A stretch of DNA of 34,705 nt from an uncultured Blautia sp. (lineage in GTDB: Bacteria > Bacillota > Clostridia > Lachnospirales > Lachnospiraceae). Shown here one piece after another: positions 21,343-29,489 of this stretch; position 1 is the stretch's first letter, and the number at the start of each line of letters is the position of its first letter. Made by a program: the position numbers and the translations under genes. Location of the stretch: positions 1 to 34,705 of the forward strand of contig UQCM01000025.1 of NCBI GenBank assembly GCA_900539525.1. The letters are read 5' to 3'. Below the pieces are notes generated by a model, which was not told where the DNA came from, made no database searches, and saw nothing but the letters and a program-made list of their open reading frames with translations.

Positions 21343-22080
21343 CTAATAATCCAGCCCCACCGCCGGAACCGCCGCATACACATACGTCCTGTCTTCGCCT
21401 TCATGATAATGCATCGCGATATTTACGTTAAAGGGTTCCTCTTCCTGCATCTCATACTCTGTGATCCACGGCGTATACCCGTAAATCGTATACAGGTTCA
21501 TGTCCCTGTTCTCAGAAACAATCTTCGCATCCACCTGCTCGAAAAAAGTGTCTGCAATCTGATTTCTCTCCTCCAGCGACAATTCTCCCCGGTAGCTTCC
21601 GATGACATTGGCAGAGCTTCTGCTGTCCTCCATGTAAGGATCCAGTATCTCCTTTAGCTTGTCCCGATAGGCGCAGGCCTGGTCCATGCCTCCCTGCATG
21701 GTGAGGTTTACGATCATATACTGCCTGGTCCCTCCTTCCGCCGACGAAGTAAGAAACCGGAGCACTGTATCCGCTTTGCTTCCATCCTTGCAAAGCCTTG
21801 TCTCCTCCCGGCCTTCCTCAGAAGTCTCGGAAACTTCGATATGATCAGTGATTCCAAGCTCCCCGGCTATTTTTCTTAAAAACGACTCCCTTTCAGAGTG
21901 ATTAAGGAAATCCTTTTCGTAGACTCCATAATACTCCACCACACTGGTCTGCGCCTCCTCCCCTACCCGGGCGAAAACCTGCGCCACCCGCTCCTCTTCT
22001 CTGGCATGTCCCTGTGCCAGCTGCCCTGCCGCCAGCGTCCACAGGACAAATAATGCAATGATCCATCGTTTTCGAAACAT
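21343..22080 (-). CDS. ywmB: YwmB-family (TATA-box-binding-fold) secreted protein
   Basis: A 245-residue protein with an N-terminal signal or anchor (RKRWIIALFVLWTLAAGQLA). The body resembles the YwmB family (DUF1779), named for a structural likeness to the TATA-binding protein fold; the function is unknown. Features include TSSAEGGTRQYMIVNLTMQG, NVIGSYRGELSLEERNQIAD and a C-terminal IAMHYHEGEDRTYVYAAVP. Position supports the call: in Bacillus subtilis ywmB also lies downstream of the ATP synthase operon. Only 54 bases separate it from atpC and there is no terminator, so it is probably read with the atp genes. Confidence 0.75.
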   Translation of the reverse strand: MFRKRWIIALFVLWTLAAGQLAQGHAREEERVAQVFARVGEEAQTSVVEYYGVYEKDFLNHSERESFLRKIAGELGITDHIEVSETSEEGREETRLCKDGSKADTVLRFLTSSAEGGTRQYMIVNLTMQGGMDQACAYRDKLKEILDPYMEDSRSSANVIGSYRGELSLEERNQIADTFFEQVDAKIVSENRDMNLYTIYGYTPWITEYEMQEEEPFNVNIAMHYHEGEDRTYVYAAVPAVGLDY

Positions 22081-22134
22081 AAAAATCCCTCCATTCCGTT
22101 ATTACAAGTATGTCCGGATGAAGGGATTTTATAC

Positions 22135-22545
22135 TTATTTTTCTTTTACCGCCTGGATACGGATCAGTGCCCGGTGGAGCGCCATCTCGGCGCGTGCCAG
22201 ATTGATATTGGGATCCTGCATCTGCAGGCGGCGTTCTGCACGGACCCTGGCCTCTTCGGCACGGTTCAGATCGATCTCCTCCGGCCATTCAGCCGCTTCT
22301 GCCATGATACTGATCTTCTCCGGCAGGACTTCGATAAAGCCCTCATGGAGTGCCGCAACCCGCTGGCCTTCGTCGTCTTTGATCACCACCAGACCGGGCT
22401 CCAGGATCATGGTCATGGGAATATGTCTTTTGTAGATTCCCACCTTTCCCTCGGTGGTATTCAGCTCGATCATGGATGCCTTTCCGCGGAAAAACTGCCG
22501 GTCGGGACATATGATCTCCAGATCAAAATATTTGTCTGCTGCCAT
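22135..22545 (-). CDS. atpC: ATP synthase epsilon subunit
   Basis: The F1 central-stalk subunit that couples rotation to catalysis and can inhibit ATP hydrolysis. At 136 residues it has normal length. The N-terminal beta-sandwich starts FDLEIICPDRQFFRGKASMI and includes GKVGIYKRHIPM; the C-terminal helical hairpin includes DLNRAEEARVRAERRLQ and RAEMALHRALIRIQA. It begins 11 bases after the atpD stop codon and is the last core gene of the operon. Confidence 0.96.
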   Translation of the reverse strand: MAADKYFDLEIICPDRQFFRGKASMIELNTTEGKVGIYKRHIPMTMILEPGLVVIKDDEGQRVAALHEGFIEVLPEKISIMAEAAEWPEEIDLNRAEEARVRAERRLQMQDPNINLARAEMALHRALIRIQAVKEK

Positions 22546-22556
22546 GGACGCACCCC

Positions 22557-23957
22557 CTATTTCACACGAGCGGTCACGTCATCGATCGTACCGGCATTGA
22601 GGAAATAGCTCTCCGGGATGTCGTCATGCTTTCCTTCCAGGATTTCCTTAAAGCCGCGGATGGTCTCGGACAGCGGGACATAGCGTCCCTCCATACCGGT
22701 AAACTGTACGGCTACGAAGAACGGCTGGGAAAGGAACCTCTGTACCTTTCTGGCACGACTTACCACCAGCTTTTCCTCCTCGGACAGCTCGTCCATACCG
22801 AGAATCGCGATAATATCCTGAAGCTCCTTATATTTCTGAAGTATCTCCTGCACACCGCGCGCTACTGCATAGTGCTCCTCTCCCACGATACGGGGATCGA
22901 GGATACGTGAGGTGGAATCCAGCGGATCCACTGCCGGATAAATACCCAGCTCCACGATGGAACGGGAAAGTACGGTGGTGGCATCCAGATGAGCGAAGGT
23001 CGTCGCCGGTGCCGGGTCTGTCAGGTCATCGGCAGGCACATAGACTGCCTGAACGGATGTGATGGAACCGTTCTTTGTGGATGTGATACGCTCCTGCAGC
23101 GCTCCCATCTCCGTCTGCAGTGTCGGCTGATAACCAACGGCAGACGGCATACGTCCCAGAAGTGCGGACACCTCGGAGCCTGCCTGGGTGAAACGGAAGA
23201 TATTATCGATGAAGAGCAGCACATCCTTACCGCCCTGATCGCGGAAGTACTCTGCCATAGTAAGTCCTGTCAGTCCGACACGCATTCTGGCTCCGGGCGG
23301 CTCGTTCATCTGCCCGAATACCATGGTTGTCTTATTGATAACGCCTGATTCCTGCATCTCATGATACAGATCGTTTCCTTCACGGGTACGCTCGCCAACC
23401 CCGGTAAATACCGAGTATCCGCCATGCTCGGTGGCAATATTCCTAATCAGCTCCTGGATCAGGACCGTCTTTCCTACACCGGCACCTCCGAACAGTCCGA
23501 TCTTTCCACCCTTCTGGTAAGGACAGAGCAGGTCAACGACCTTTATTCCCGTCTCCAGGATCTCTGTAGAGGTAGACTGTTCCTCAAAGGAAGGAGCCTT
23601 TCGGTGAATCGGAAAATACTCCACATCCTCTGGAGCCTCTTTATTGTCAATGGGATCTCCTGTTACATTAAAGATACGTCCCAGCGTCTTCTCGCCTACC
23701 GGAACACGGATCGGCGCTCCGGTCGCCACTGCCTCCATGCCTCTCACCAGTCCATCGGTGGAACCCATGGCAATGCAGCGCACGGTATCATCACCCAGAT
23801 GCTGTGCCACCTCTGCCACCAGTCTTTCTCCGTCACGGTGACGGATATGGATGGCTTCGTAGATTGCCGGCAGTCTGCCACCGGTAAACTTGATATCCAG
23901 TACCGCACCGATGACCTGGGTGATCTTTCCTGTATTTTGTTCTGCCATATTTTTCAT
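22557..23957 (-). CDS. atpD: ATP synthase beta subunit
   Basis: The catalytic F1 subunit; 466 residues, usual length. Walker A GGAGVGKTVLIQELI and the catalytic glutamate region GERTREGNDLYHEM are seen, with the Walker B-like DVLLFIDNIFRFTQAGSEVS and, near the C terminus, DELSEEEKLVVSRARK (the DELSEED region that contacts gamma). Two start codons are in frame (23957 and 23948). AAGGAG lies 4 bases before the first and 13 before the second; the first is kept, with some doubt. atpC follows after 11 bases. Confidence 0.97.
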   Translation of the reverse strand: MKNMAEQNTGKITQVIGAVLDIKFTGGRLPAIYEAIHIRHRDGERLVAEVAQHLGDDTVRCIAMGSTDGLVRGMEAVATGAPIRVPVGEKTLGRIFNVTGDPIDNKEAPEDVEYFPIHRKAPSFEEQSTSTEILETGIKVVDLLCPYQKGGKIGLFGGAGVGKTVLIQELIRNIATEHGGYSVFTGVGERTREGNDLYHEMQESGVINKTTMVFGQMNEPPGARMRVGLTGLTMAEYFRDQGGKDVLLFIDNIFRFTQAGSEVSALLGRMPSAVGYQPTLQTEMGALQERITSTKNGSITSVQAVYVPADDLTDPAPATTFAHLDATTVLSRSIVELGIYPAVDPLDSTSRILDPRIVGEEHYAVARGVQEILQKYKELQDIIAILGMDELSEEEKLVVSRARKVQRFLSQPFFVAVQFTGMEGRYVPLSETIRGFKEILEGKHDDIPESYFLNAGTIDDVTARVK

Positions 23958-23972
23958 TTCACTCCTTATTTT

Positions 23973-24830
23973 TTAGCTGATCGCCTCTGCACCGGCAATG
24001 ATCTCTGTCAGCTCCTGTGTGATCGATCCCTGTCTTGCTCTGTTATACTGCAGGGACAGCTTTTCGATCATCTCTTCCGCATTACTGGTGGCAGAATCCA
24101 TCGCCTGCATCCTGGCACCATTTTCGCTGGCAGCCGCTTCTACCAGTGCACCGTAAAGAAGGCTGGTCAGATACTTCGGAATAATGATATCCAGCGCCTC
24201 TTCCTCGGAAGGCTCATAGTTCATCGGTGTCTTTGCCTCTTCCTTCGAAAGCTCCTGCTCCGAAAACTCGATCGGGAGAAGCTTCACCAGCTTCGGCTCA
24301 TGCACAACTGTATTTTTAAAGGATGTATAGGCAAGATAGATCTCACCGACCCTGTCACCGGTAAAATCCTCCAGGACGGTCTTTCCGATCTCTCTGGCAT
24401 CGGAAAACAATGGTGCATTTATGACATCACTGTAGTCCCGGTAAACCTCATAGCCCCGCTTCTCCAGGGTCTCCCTGCCTTTACGTCCGATCGTATAGAG
24501 CAGGATGTCCTCCCGGTTCCAATTTCCGTCCGTGACCAGCTTTGTCACGTTGGAATTGTATCCTCCGGCCAGGCCTCTGTTGGAGGTGATCACAATCACC
24601 GCCTTTTTCTTCGAGGTTCCCGGCTTCAGATAGGGATGGTCGATGCTTCCGGAACGGGCCAGCATAGAGGTCACTGTATCATACATATACTGAAAATAGG
24701 GGCGGGAGTTCTCCGCTCTTTCCTTCGTCTTCTGAAGCTTAACCGTAGAAACCAGCTTCATGGCCTTCGTGATCTGGCTGATGCTGGAAATACTGTTTTT
24801 CCGCCTCTGAATGTCTCTCATAGAAGCCAT
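23973..24830 (-). CDS. atpG: ATP synthase gamma subunit
   Basis: The rotating central shaft of F1; 285 residues. The N-terminal helix MASMRDIQRRKNSISSISQI and the following ITKAMKLVSTVKL are the family signature, and the C-terminal helix (NRARQGSITQELTEIIAGA) completes the coiled coil. The middle has the typical VIVITSNRGLAGGYNSNV. GAGGGGTGAG lies 5 bases before the ATG. It sits between atpA and atpD as usual. Confidence 0.96.
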   Translation of the reverse strand: MASMRDIQRRKNSISSISQITKAMKLVSTVKLQKTKERAENSRPYFQYMYDTVTSMLARSGSIDHPYLKPGTSKKKAVIVITSNRGLAGGYNSNVTKLVTDGNWNREDILLYTIGRKGRETLEKRGYEVYRDYSDVINAPLFSDAREIGKTVLEDFTGDRVGEIYLAYTSFKNTVVHEPKLVKLLPIEFSEQELSKEEAKTPMNYEPSEEEALDIIIPKYLTSLLYGALVEAAASENGARMQAMDSATSNAEEMIEKLSLQYNRARQGSITQELTEIIAGAEAIS

Positions 24831-24848
24831 GCTGTCTCACCCCTCTTC

Positions 24849-26357
24849 TCATCCGGTAAATGCCGCTTTGGATTCTTCGATTGCTTTTCTGAGGGCTGCT
24901 TCCGTCTCCTCTGAGATCGTCTGCGTCGTCTGAATCGCTTCCGGAATCTCCGGATAACTCGTCCTGATATGCTCAAAAAGCTGCTCTTCAAATTCCAGGA
25001 TCCGCTCTGTCGGGATATCCAGCAGGAACTTCTTCGTCGCTGCATACAGGATGATGACCTGGAATTCCACAGGCATCGGACGGTACTGCGGCTGCTTCAG
25101 GATCTCCCTTAACCGCTCGCCCTGTGCCAGCTTCTCCTTCGTATCCGCATCCAGTTCCGAACCGAACTGGGAGAATGCAGCCAGCTCACGGTACTGGGCC
25201 AGCTCCACACGGATCGGTGCTGCGATCTTCTTCATCGCCTTGATCTGCGCCGCACCTCCTACACGTGATACGGAAAGTCCCGCATTGACTGCAGGCCGGA
25301 ATCCGGCATTGAACATCTCTGTCTCCAGATAGATCTGGCCGTCTGTAATAGAAATAACATTTGTTGGAATATAGGCAGATACATCTCCTGCCTGTGTCTC
25401 AATGATCGGCAGTGCCGTCAGGGAACCGCCGCCCAGCTCATCGGAAAGTCTCGCTGCACGCTCCAGCAGTCTGGAATGCAGATAGAAGACGTCTCCCGGA
25501 TATGCCTCACGTCCCGGCGGACGCTTCAGAAGCAGGGACAGGGTACGGTAAGCTGCCGCATGCTTTGACAGATCATCGTAGATCACCAGCACGTCCTTTC
25601 CCTGTTCCATCCATTCTTCACCGATCGCACATCCCGCATAAGGTGCGATATACTGCAGCGGAGCCAGCTCGCTGGCCGTCGATGCCACGACTGTCGTGTA
25701 ATCCATCGCTCCATACTCTGTCAGGGTCTTTACGATTCCTGCTACCGTGGATGCCTTCTGTCCGATCGCCACGTAGATACAGTATACCCCCTGTCCTTTC
25801 TGGTTGATGATCGTATCAATGGCGATCGCCGTCTTTCCTGTCTGTCTGTCACCGATGATCAGCTCACGCTGTCCTCTTCCGATGGGTACCATGGAATCGA
25901 TCGCCTTGATACCTGTCTGAAGCGGTGTATCCACCGATTTTCTGGTGATAACACCGGGGGCTACTCTTTCGATCTTTCTGTATTTCTCTGTATGGATGGG
26001 GCCTTTTCCGTCAATGGGCATACCCAGCGCATTGACGACTCTTCCCAGCATCTCATCGCCTACCGGCACCTCAACCACCGTTCCCGTGGTCTTTACCGTG
26101 TCCCCTTCACTGATACTCGTCGTATCACCAAGAAGTACGGCTCCTACATTATCCTCTTCCAGATTCAGTACCATGCCGTGTACCTCTCCCGGAAATTCCA
26201 GAAGCTCTCCCTGCATGGCATTTTCCAGTCCGTGGATCCTGGCGATACCGTCTGCCACCTGAATGACCGTTCCCACATCAGCCACAGACATTTCCCCGGA
26301 ATACCGTTTAATCTGCTCTTTAATGACAGAGCTTATTTCCTCTGGTCTTAAATTCAT
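24849..26357 (-). CDS. atpA: ATP synthase alpha subunit
   Basis: The non-catalytic nucleotide-binding F1 subunit; 502 residues, full length. Walker A is GDRQTGKTAIAIDTI, with VLVIYDDLSKHAAAYR as the Walker B region, the PGREAYPGDVFYLHSRLLER stretch and SVSRVGGAAQ near the C-terminal third. The ATG overlaps the atpH stop codon (ATGA), so the two genes are translationally coupled. Confidence 0.97.
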   Translation of the reverse strand: MNLRPEEISSVIKEQIKRYSGEMSVADVGTVIQVADGIARIHGLENAMQGELLEFPGEVHGMVLNLEEDNVGAVLLGDTTSISEGDTVKTTGTVVEVPVGDEMLGRVVNALGMPIDGKGPIHTEKYRKIERVAPGVITRKSVDTPLQTGIKAIDSMVPIGRGQRELIIGDRQTGKTAIAIDTIINQKGQGVYCIYVAIGQKASTVAGIVKTLTEYGAMDYTTVVASTASELAPLQYIAPYAGCAIGEEWMEQGKDVLVIYDDLSKHAAAYRTLSLLLKRPPGREAYPGDVFYLHSRLLERAARLSDELGGGSLTALPIIETQAGDVSAYIPTNVISITDGQIYLETEMFNAGFRPAVNAGLSVSRVGGAAQIKAMKKIAAPIRVELAQYRELAAFSQFGSELDADTKEKLAQGERLREILKQPQYRPMPVEFQVIILYAATKKFLLDIPTERILEFEEQLFEHIRTSYPEIPEAIQTTQTISEETEAALRKAIEESKAAFTG

Positions 26358-26929
26358 GAGGCCCTTTCACCTTCTTTCCCGTCTTCTAATGAAATCTTCA
26401 AAAGCTGGCTCTTCAGCTGATCCAGCTTATATTTCAGGCTGCTGTCCACCACCCGGTCACCTATGCGGATCACCAGTCCTCCGATCAGACTTTCATCCAC
26501 CTTCCAGGTGATCTCCAGCGACTGATACTTAGTCGTTGCCAAAAGCTTTTCCCGTATCTTTTCCTTCTGCTCCGTACGAAGCTCCACGGCCGAAGCCACC
26601 GTCACGACACCGATCCTCTGATACTCCTTCATCCGTGCCGCCAGATAGTCAAACATGGCCGGAAGCTCCCGAAAACGTCCCTTTGACACCACCACTGCGA
26701 GGAATCCCATCACCGAGTCCGACACCTGTCCCTTAAAACAGGACTCCATCAGGCGCACCTTCTCTTCTCTGATGATCTTCGGATGCTCCATCAGAGCGGA
26801 AAGGTCCGGGTTGTCCGCCAGTGCCTGTTTCACTGCCGCAACCTCCTCCATGATCTGACCCGTACTGCCTTCCTCCACAGCCGTCTGAAAAAGCGCCTCT
26901 CCATATACTGTTGACGCTAACTTAGCCAT
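26354..26929 (-). CDS. atpH: ATP synthase delta subunit
   Basis: A peripheral-stalk subunit joining F1 to the b subunits; 191 residues. The helical N-terminal domain (YGEALFQTAVEEG, ALADNPDLSALMEHPKI) and the C-terminal signature WKVDESLIGGLVIRIGDRVV, DSSLKYKLDQLKSQL are clear. Its start overlaps the end of atpF by 13 bases and its stop overlaps the start of atpA by 4. Confidence 0.95.
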   Translation of the reverse strand: MAKLASTVYGEALFQTAVEEGSTGQIMEEVAAVKQALADNPDLSALMEHPKIIREEKVRLMESCFKGQVSDSVMGFLAVVVSKGRFRELPAMFDYLAARMKEYQRIGVVTVASAVELRTEQKEKIREKLLATTKYQSLEITWKVDESLIGGLVIRIGDRVVDSSLKYKLDQLKSQLLKISLEDGKEGERAS

Positions 26930-27432
26930 GTCTTATCACCTATCTCTTTCAGGGTTTCGTCCACCAGGCTGTCCTGAAGCTTCGCATCTACGCTTCGGGC
27001 CACGATCTTCTGTGCCATCAGTGCAGCGACCCGGATCATTTCCTTCTTCATATCATCTGCCGCCGCCTTCTTCTCCAGCTCGATCTGCCTGTTTGCTCTC
27101 TCGATGATCCTGGCCGCCTCTTCCCTGGCCTCATCGATAATCTTTGCTTCATTCTGCAGGGCTTTCTTTCTCGCCTCGCTCAAGATAGCTTCCGCCTCTT
27201 TCTCGATTTCCCTGATCTTCCCGTCGTAGTCCTCCTTCAGCGCCGCAGCTGCTTCCTTATCCTTCTTCGCCGTATCAATATCATCCCTGATCTTATCCTG
27301 CCTCTTTTTCAGAAAATCCCGTACCGGATTAAACAGCAGATAAGAAAGAAGGGTAAACATAACCAGCACTGAGATCATCAGCAGCACGGTATCATGAATG
27401 AGCTGCGGGTCAAGGTTGAACAATCGTTCCAA
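26917..27432 (-). CDS. atpF: ATP synthase b subunit
   Basis: The peripheral-stalk b subunit; 171 residues. One membrane helix (about 13-33, TVLLMISVLVMFTLLSYLLF) is followed by the conserved NPVRDFLKKRQDKI and a long charged helix rich in Glu, Lys and Ala that dimerises along F1. The overlap with atpH indicates coupled translation. GGAGGCGGAC lies just before the ATG. Confidence 0.95.
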   Translation of the reverse strand: MERLFNLDPQLIHDTVLLMISVLVMFTLLSYLLFNPVRDFLKKRQDKIRDDIDTAKKDKEAAAALKEDYDGKIREIEKEAEAILSEARKKALQNEAKIIDEAREEAARIIERANRQIELEKKAAADDMKKEMIRVAALMAQKIVARSVDAKLQDSLVDETLKEIGDKTWLS

Positions 27433-27470
27433 GAGTCCGCCTCCTCTCTGTTTCCATAATCAATCGTTTA

Positions 27471-27737
27471 TTAAAGCCTTCCAATCAGCGGATTTGCAAA
27501 TAAGAGAATAAAAGCGATCGCCAGTCCGTAAAGACCTGTCGTCTCTGCCACGGCCTGTCCCAGAAGCATCGTTGACATAATATCGGATTTCGCACCCGGG
27601 TTTCTTCCCACGGCACTCGCACCATATCCAGCTGCAATACCCTGTCCGATACCAGGACCGATACCTGCGATCATTGCCAGGCCTGCGCCAATGGCGGAAC
27701 AAGCTAACACTAAACCTTCATTTGTAATCTGACTCAT
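27471..27737 (-). CDS. atpE: ATP synthase c subunit, sodium-binding type
   Basis: An 88-residue, two-helix membrane subunit that forms the rotor ring. The open frame extends upstream to 27827, but AGGAGG 8 bases before the ATG at 27737 fixes the start. Helix 1 carries AGIGPGIGQGIAAG and helix 2 carries GQAVAETTGLYGLAIA. Gln32, Val63, Glu65, Thr66, Thr67 and Tyr70 fall at the same residue numbers as the sodium ligands and network of the Ilyobacter tartaricus c ring (Gln32, Val63, Glu65, Ser66, Thr67, Tyr70), with only Ser66 changed to Thr, which keeps the hydroxyl. Sodium coupling is therefore likely. The numbering match is my own comparison from memory of that sequence. Confidence 0.95.
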   Translation of the reverse strand: MSQITNEGLVLACSAIGAGLAMIAGIGPGIGQGIAAGYGASAVGRNPGAKSDIMSTMLLGQAVAETTGLYGLAIAFILLFANPLIGRL

Positions 27738-27801
27738 AAAAAATTCCTCCTGTAAAATCATTTTGTCCGGGCAGATACTGCCCTGTTTTTTGTGTTTACA
27801 T

Positions 27802-28503
27802 TTATTCCGGCATCTTATCTGTGACATAGACCATGGTCAGCATACAGAAGACATAGGTCTGGATGGCACCGGAAAATAAATCAAAGTAAATATGCAGAAC
27901 TCCCGGCCAGCCAATGGCAATGCGTGCCAGCAGAGAATAGATCAGTGACATCATAACCGTTCCCGAAAGCACATTTCCAAAGAGCCTCAGTGACAACGAG
28001 AACGGTACCGCGATCTCACCGATCAGATTAATCGGAAACAAAAACGGCAGCGGCTTGAACAGACCGGTAAATGCGCCGAATTTGTTGTATTTGATATTGT
28101 TGTACTGGATAATGGCAAAGGTCATAAGACCCAGCGGAAGGGTCACACCGTAGTCCGCCGTAGGTGCCCGCAACCCGAAAAGTCCCGAAAGATTGCTGAC
28201 AAGAATAAACAGAAATATGGTACCGATGTAATTCAGAAATTTCCCGGCATGCTTTCCCATACTTCCATAAACCATCTTATCCAGCATCTCCACGATCAGC
28301 TCCACGACATTCTGAAATCCTCCCGGAATCTCAGAGGCATGACGGATCTTCCTGTTTGCCGCGATGGCAAAAATCAGGAGGACAAGCATCACGATCAGGA
28401 TACTGACATGTGTGGTGGTAATCCAGAATTCCTGACCAAACAGGCGGTATTTGAACAGCCCGTGTATCATAAAATCCACATCACCCTTTGCAGCCAATAA
28501 CAC
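27802..28503 (-). CDS. atpB: ATP synthase a subunit
   Basis: The stator membrane subunit that forms the ion half-channels; 233 residues with five to six membrane helices. The essential arginine is Arg173 in SLSLRLFGNVLSG, and the C-terminal GAIQTYVFCMLTMVYVTD is characteristic. The open frame runs on to 28830, but the upstream part is the antisense of atpI. The start chosen is the GTG at 28503, because AAGGGGG sits 7 bases ahead and the protein then has normal length. An ATG 11 codons in lacks such a site. Confidence 0.93.
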   Translation of the reverse strand: MLLAAKGDVDFMIHGLFKYRLFGQEFWITTTHVSILIVMLVLLIFAIAANRKIRHASEIPGGFQNVVELIVEMLDKMVYGSMGKHAGKFLNYIGTIFLFILVSNLSGLFGLRAPTADYGVTLPLGLMTFAIIQYNNIKYNKFGAFTGLFKPLPFLFPINLIGEIAVPFSLSLRLFGNVLSGTVMMSLIYSLLARIAIGWPGVLHIYFDLFSGAIQTYVFCMLTMVYVTDKMPE

Positions 28504-28544
28504 ATTTTCACCCCCTTTTTCGTAACTGTTCTGTACCTTCACAG

Positions 28545-28943
28545 TTATCGTTTTTTCTCTGTCAGCCTGTGTAAAACGGGCTGAAAATATGCCCCCAGCT
28601 TCAATGTGAACAGTCCCGCAAACACAGCCAGAGGATTTCCGAACCTCAGCAGACAGACCACTGCGAACAGCAGCACTACCATTCCCGTACGCAGCAGCAC
28701 CATCCTGCGCATATAGCCCGCCGCATCCTTCTCTGTCAGCTCCAGCGACTGTTCGATGCTGTAATTCATGTGGACTGCCAGAAGCATGGCAGCAGCCACA
28801 CCGAGCGCCAGCCCCAGCGTAAAGCTCCACTTATCTGAGGCCAGCCAGATAAAAATCAGCCAGATCACCGCCCCGAAGATCAGGATACCGCAAATCAGCT
28901 CCTTCGCCGTCCGGTTCATCCGCCGGAGAAAATCTTTAATCAT
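28545..28943 (-). CDS. atpI: ATP synthase subunit I (AtpI-like) membrane protein
   Basis: A small membrane protein of 132 residues with four hydrophobic segments, in the place of AtpI at the front of atp operons. AtpI proteins help assemble the c ring; those from sodium-type enzymes are best studied in this role. A longer open frame exists, but AAAGGAGGG just before the ATG at 28943 sets the start. It overlaps the end of the preceding gene by 8 bases, so translation is coupled. Sequence conservation in this family is low; the call rests on topology and position. Confidence 0.78.
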   Translation of the reverse strand: MIKDFLRRMNRTAKELICGILIFGAVIWLIFIWLASDKWSFTLGLALGVAAAMLLAVHMNYSIEQSLELTEKDAAGYMRRMVLLRTGMVVLLFAVVCLLRFGNPLAVFAGLFTLKLGAYFQPVLHRLTEKKR

Positions 28944-29166
28944 GCTTCTTCCCTCCTTTGTCTCCTGCGATATCCCGCAGAAGAAGCCAGGTATTTCTCG
29001 CACCTGCCAGAATTCCCAGAATGAGCAGGACCGGCACGGTACTCCAGCCGAATCTCGTATCCAGCCAATAGCCGACAAAGACACATAAAACGACAGGAGC
29101 CAGCATACTGATGCCGACCTGCGTGATCATCGCCAGGCTTTTCATGACATTTTTGTCCAGTTTCAT
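28936..29166 (-). CDS. atpZ: AtpZ/AtpI-type small membrane protein
   Basis: A 76-residue protein with two membrane helices (SLAMITQVGISMLAPVVLCVFVGYWLD and VPVLLILGILAGARN in part), the pattern of the AtpZ family (putative F0F1-ATPase subunit), in which paired helices carry GxxxDxxxG-like spacing. Homologues in other bacteria associate with AtpI and may form a small ion channel that aids assembly. AAAGGAG lies 7 bases before the ATG at 29166. It is the first gene of the atp operon. Confidence 0.78.
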   Translation of the reverse strand: MKLDKNVMKSLAMITQVGISMLAPVVLCVFVGYWLDTRFGWSTVPVLLILGILAGARNTWLLLRDIAGDKGGKKHD

Positions 29167-29241
29167 ATGCTGACTCCTTTCGTAAGCTCCCGGTATCTGC
29201 AGTCTTAAAGACCCTTCCACGGAAGCCGGAACTCTAGCACT

Positions 29242-29270
29242 ATCTTAACGCATTTTAACAGAATTGTCTA
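29242..29270 (-). promoter_or_regulatory. Promoter of the ATP synthase operon
   Basis: On the minus strand TAGACA (complement of 29265-29270) and TAAGAT (complement of 29242-29247) are separated by 17 bases, followed by a leader of about 70 bases to atpZ. A second CTAGACAA lies about 50 bases further upstream. Confidence 0.65.
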
Positions 29271-29342
29271 GTGATTTTGGGGCAGTATCCCAGGATACTT
29301 CCAGGCAATTTTATCTATTTTGTCTAGTTTTTTTCCACTGTG

Positions 29343-29489
29343 ACTGTTCAGAGTCCATTCGCAAAACCGCCTCTGCGAGGCTTTCCTTTTGCTCATGTAG
29401 GGCTCTCGCCCTATAGATTTATAAAATTTGCCTCTGGTGAGCCAGCTCCCCAAGGCAAATATTTATAAATCTGCATGACTCTGAACAGT
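29343..29489. repeat. Dispersed repeat family 1, complete 147-bp copy
   Basis: This is the only complete copy in the window. ACTGTTCAGAGTC (29343-29355) and GACTCTGAACAGT (29477-29489) are perfect 13-bp terminal inverted repeats. Inside are the hairpins GCCTCTGCGAGGC (followed by TTTCCTTTT) and TAGGGCTCTCGCCCTA, and a near-perfect ~20-bp inverted repeat AGATTTATAAAATTTGCC with its partner ending at about 29472. No protein is encoded, so it resembles a MITE or REP-like element. Related partial copies lie at 5041, 8653, 9551, 17172 and 32781. Confidence 0.85.

Noticed and set aside
23361..24914. A 517-residue plus-strand open frame
   Set aside because: Antisense to atpD and atpG; its length reflects the codon bias of those genes.
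28504..28830. N-terminal extension of the ATP synthase a subunit
   Set aside because: The extra 109 codons are out of frame over atpI and look nothing like subunit a; a GTG with a strong ribosome site at 28503 gives the normal length.
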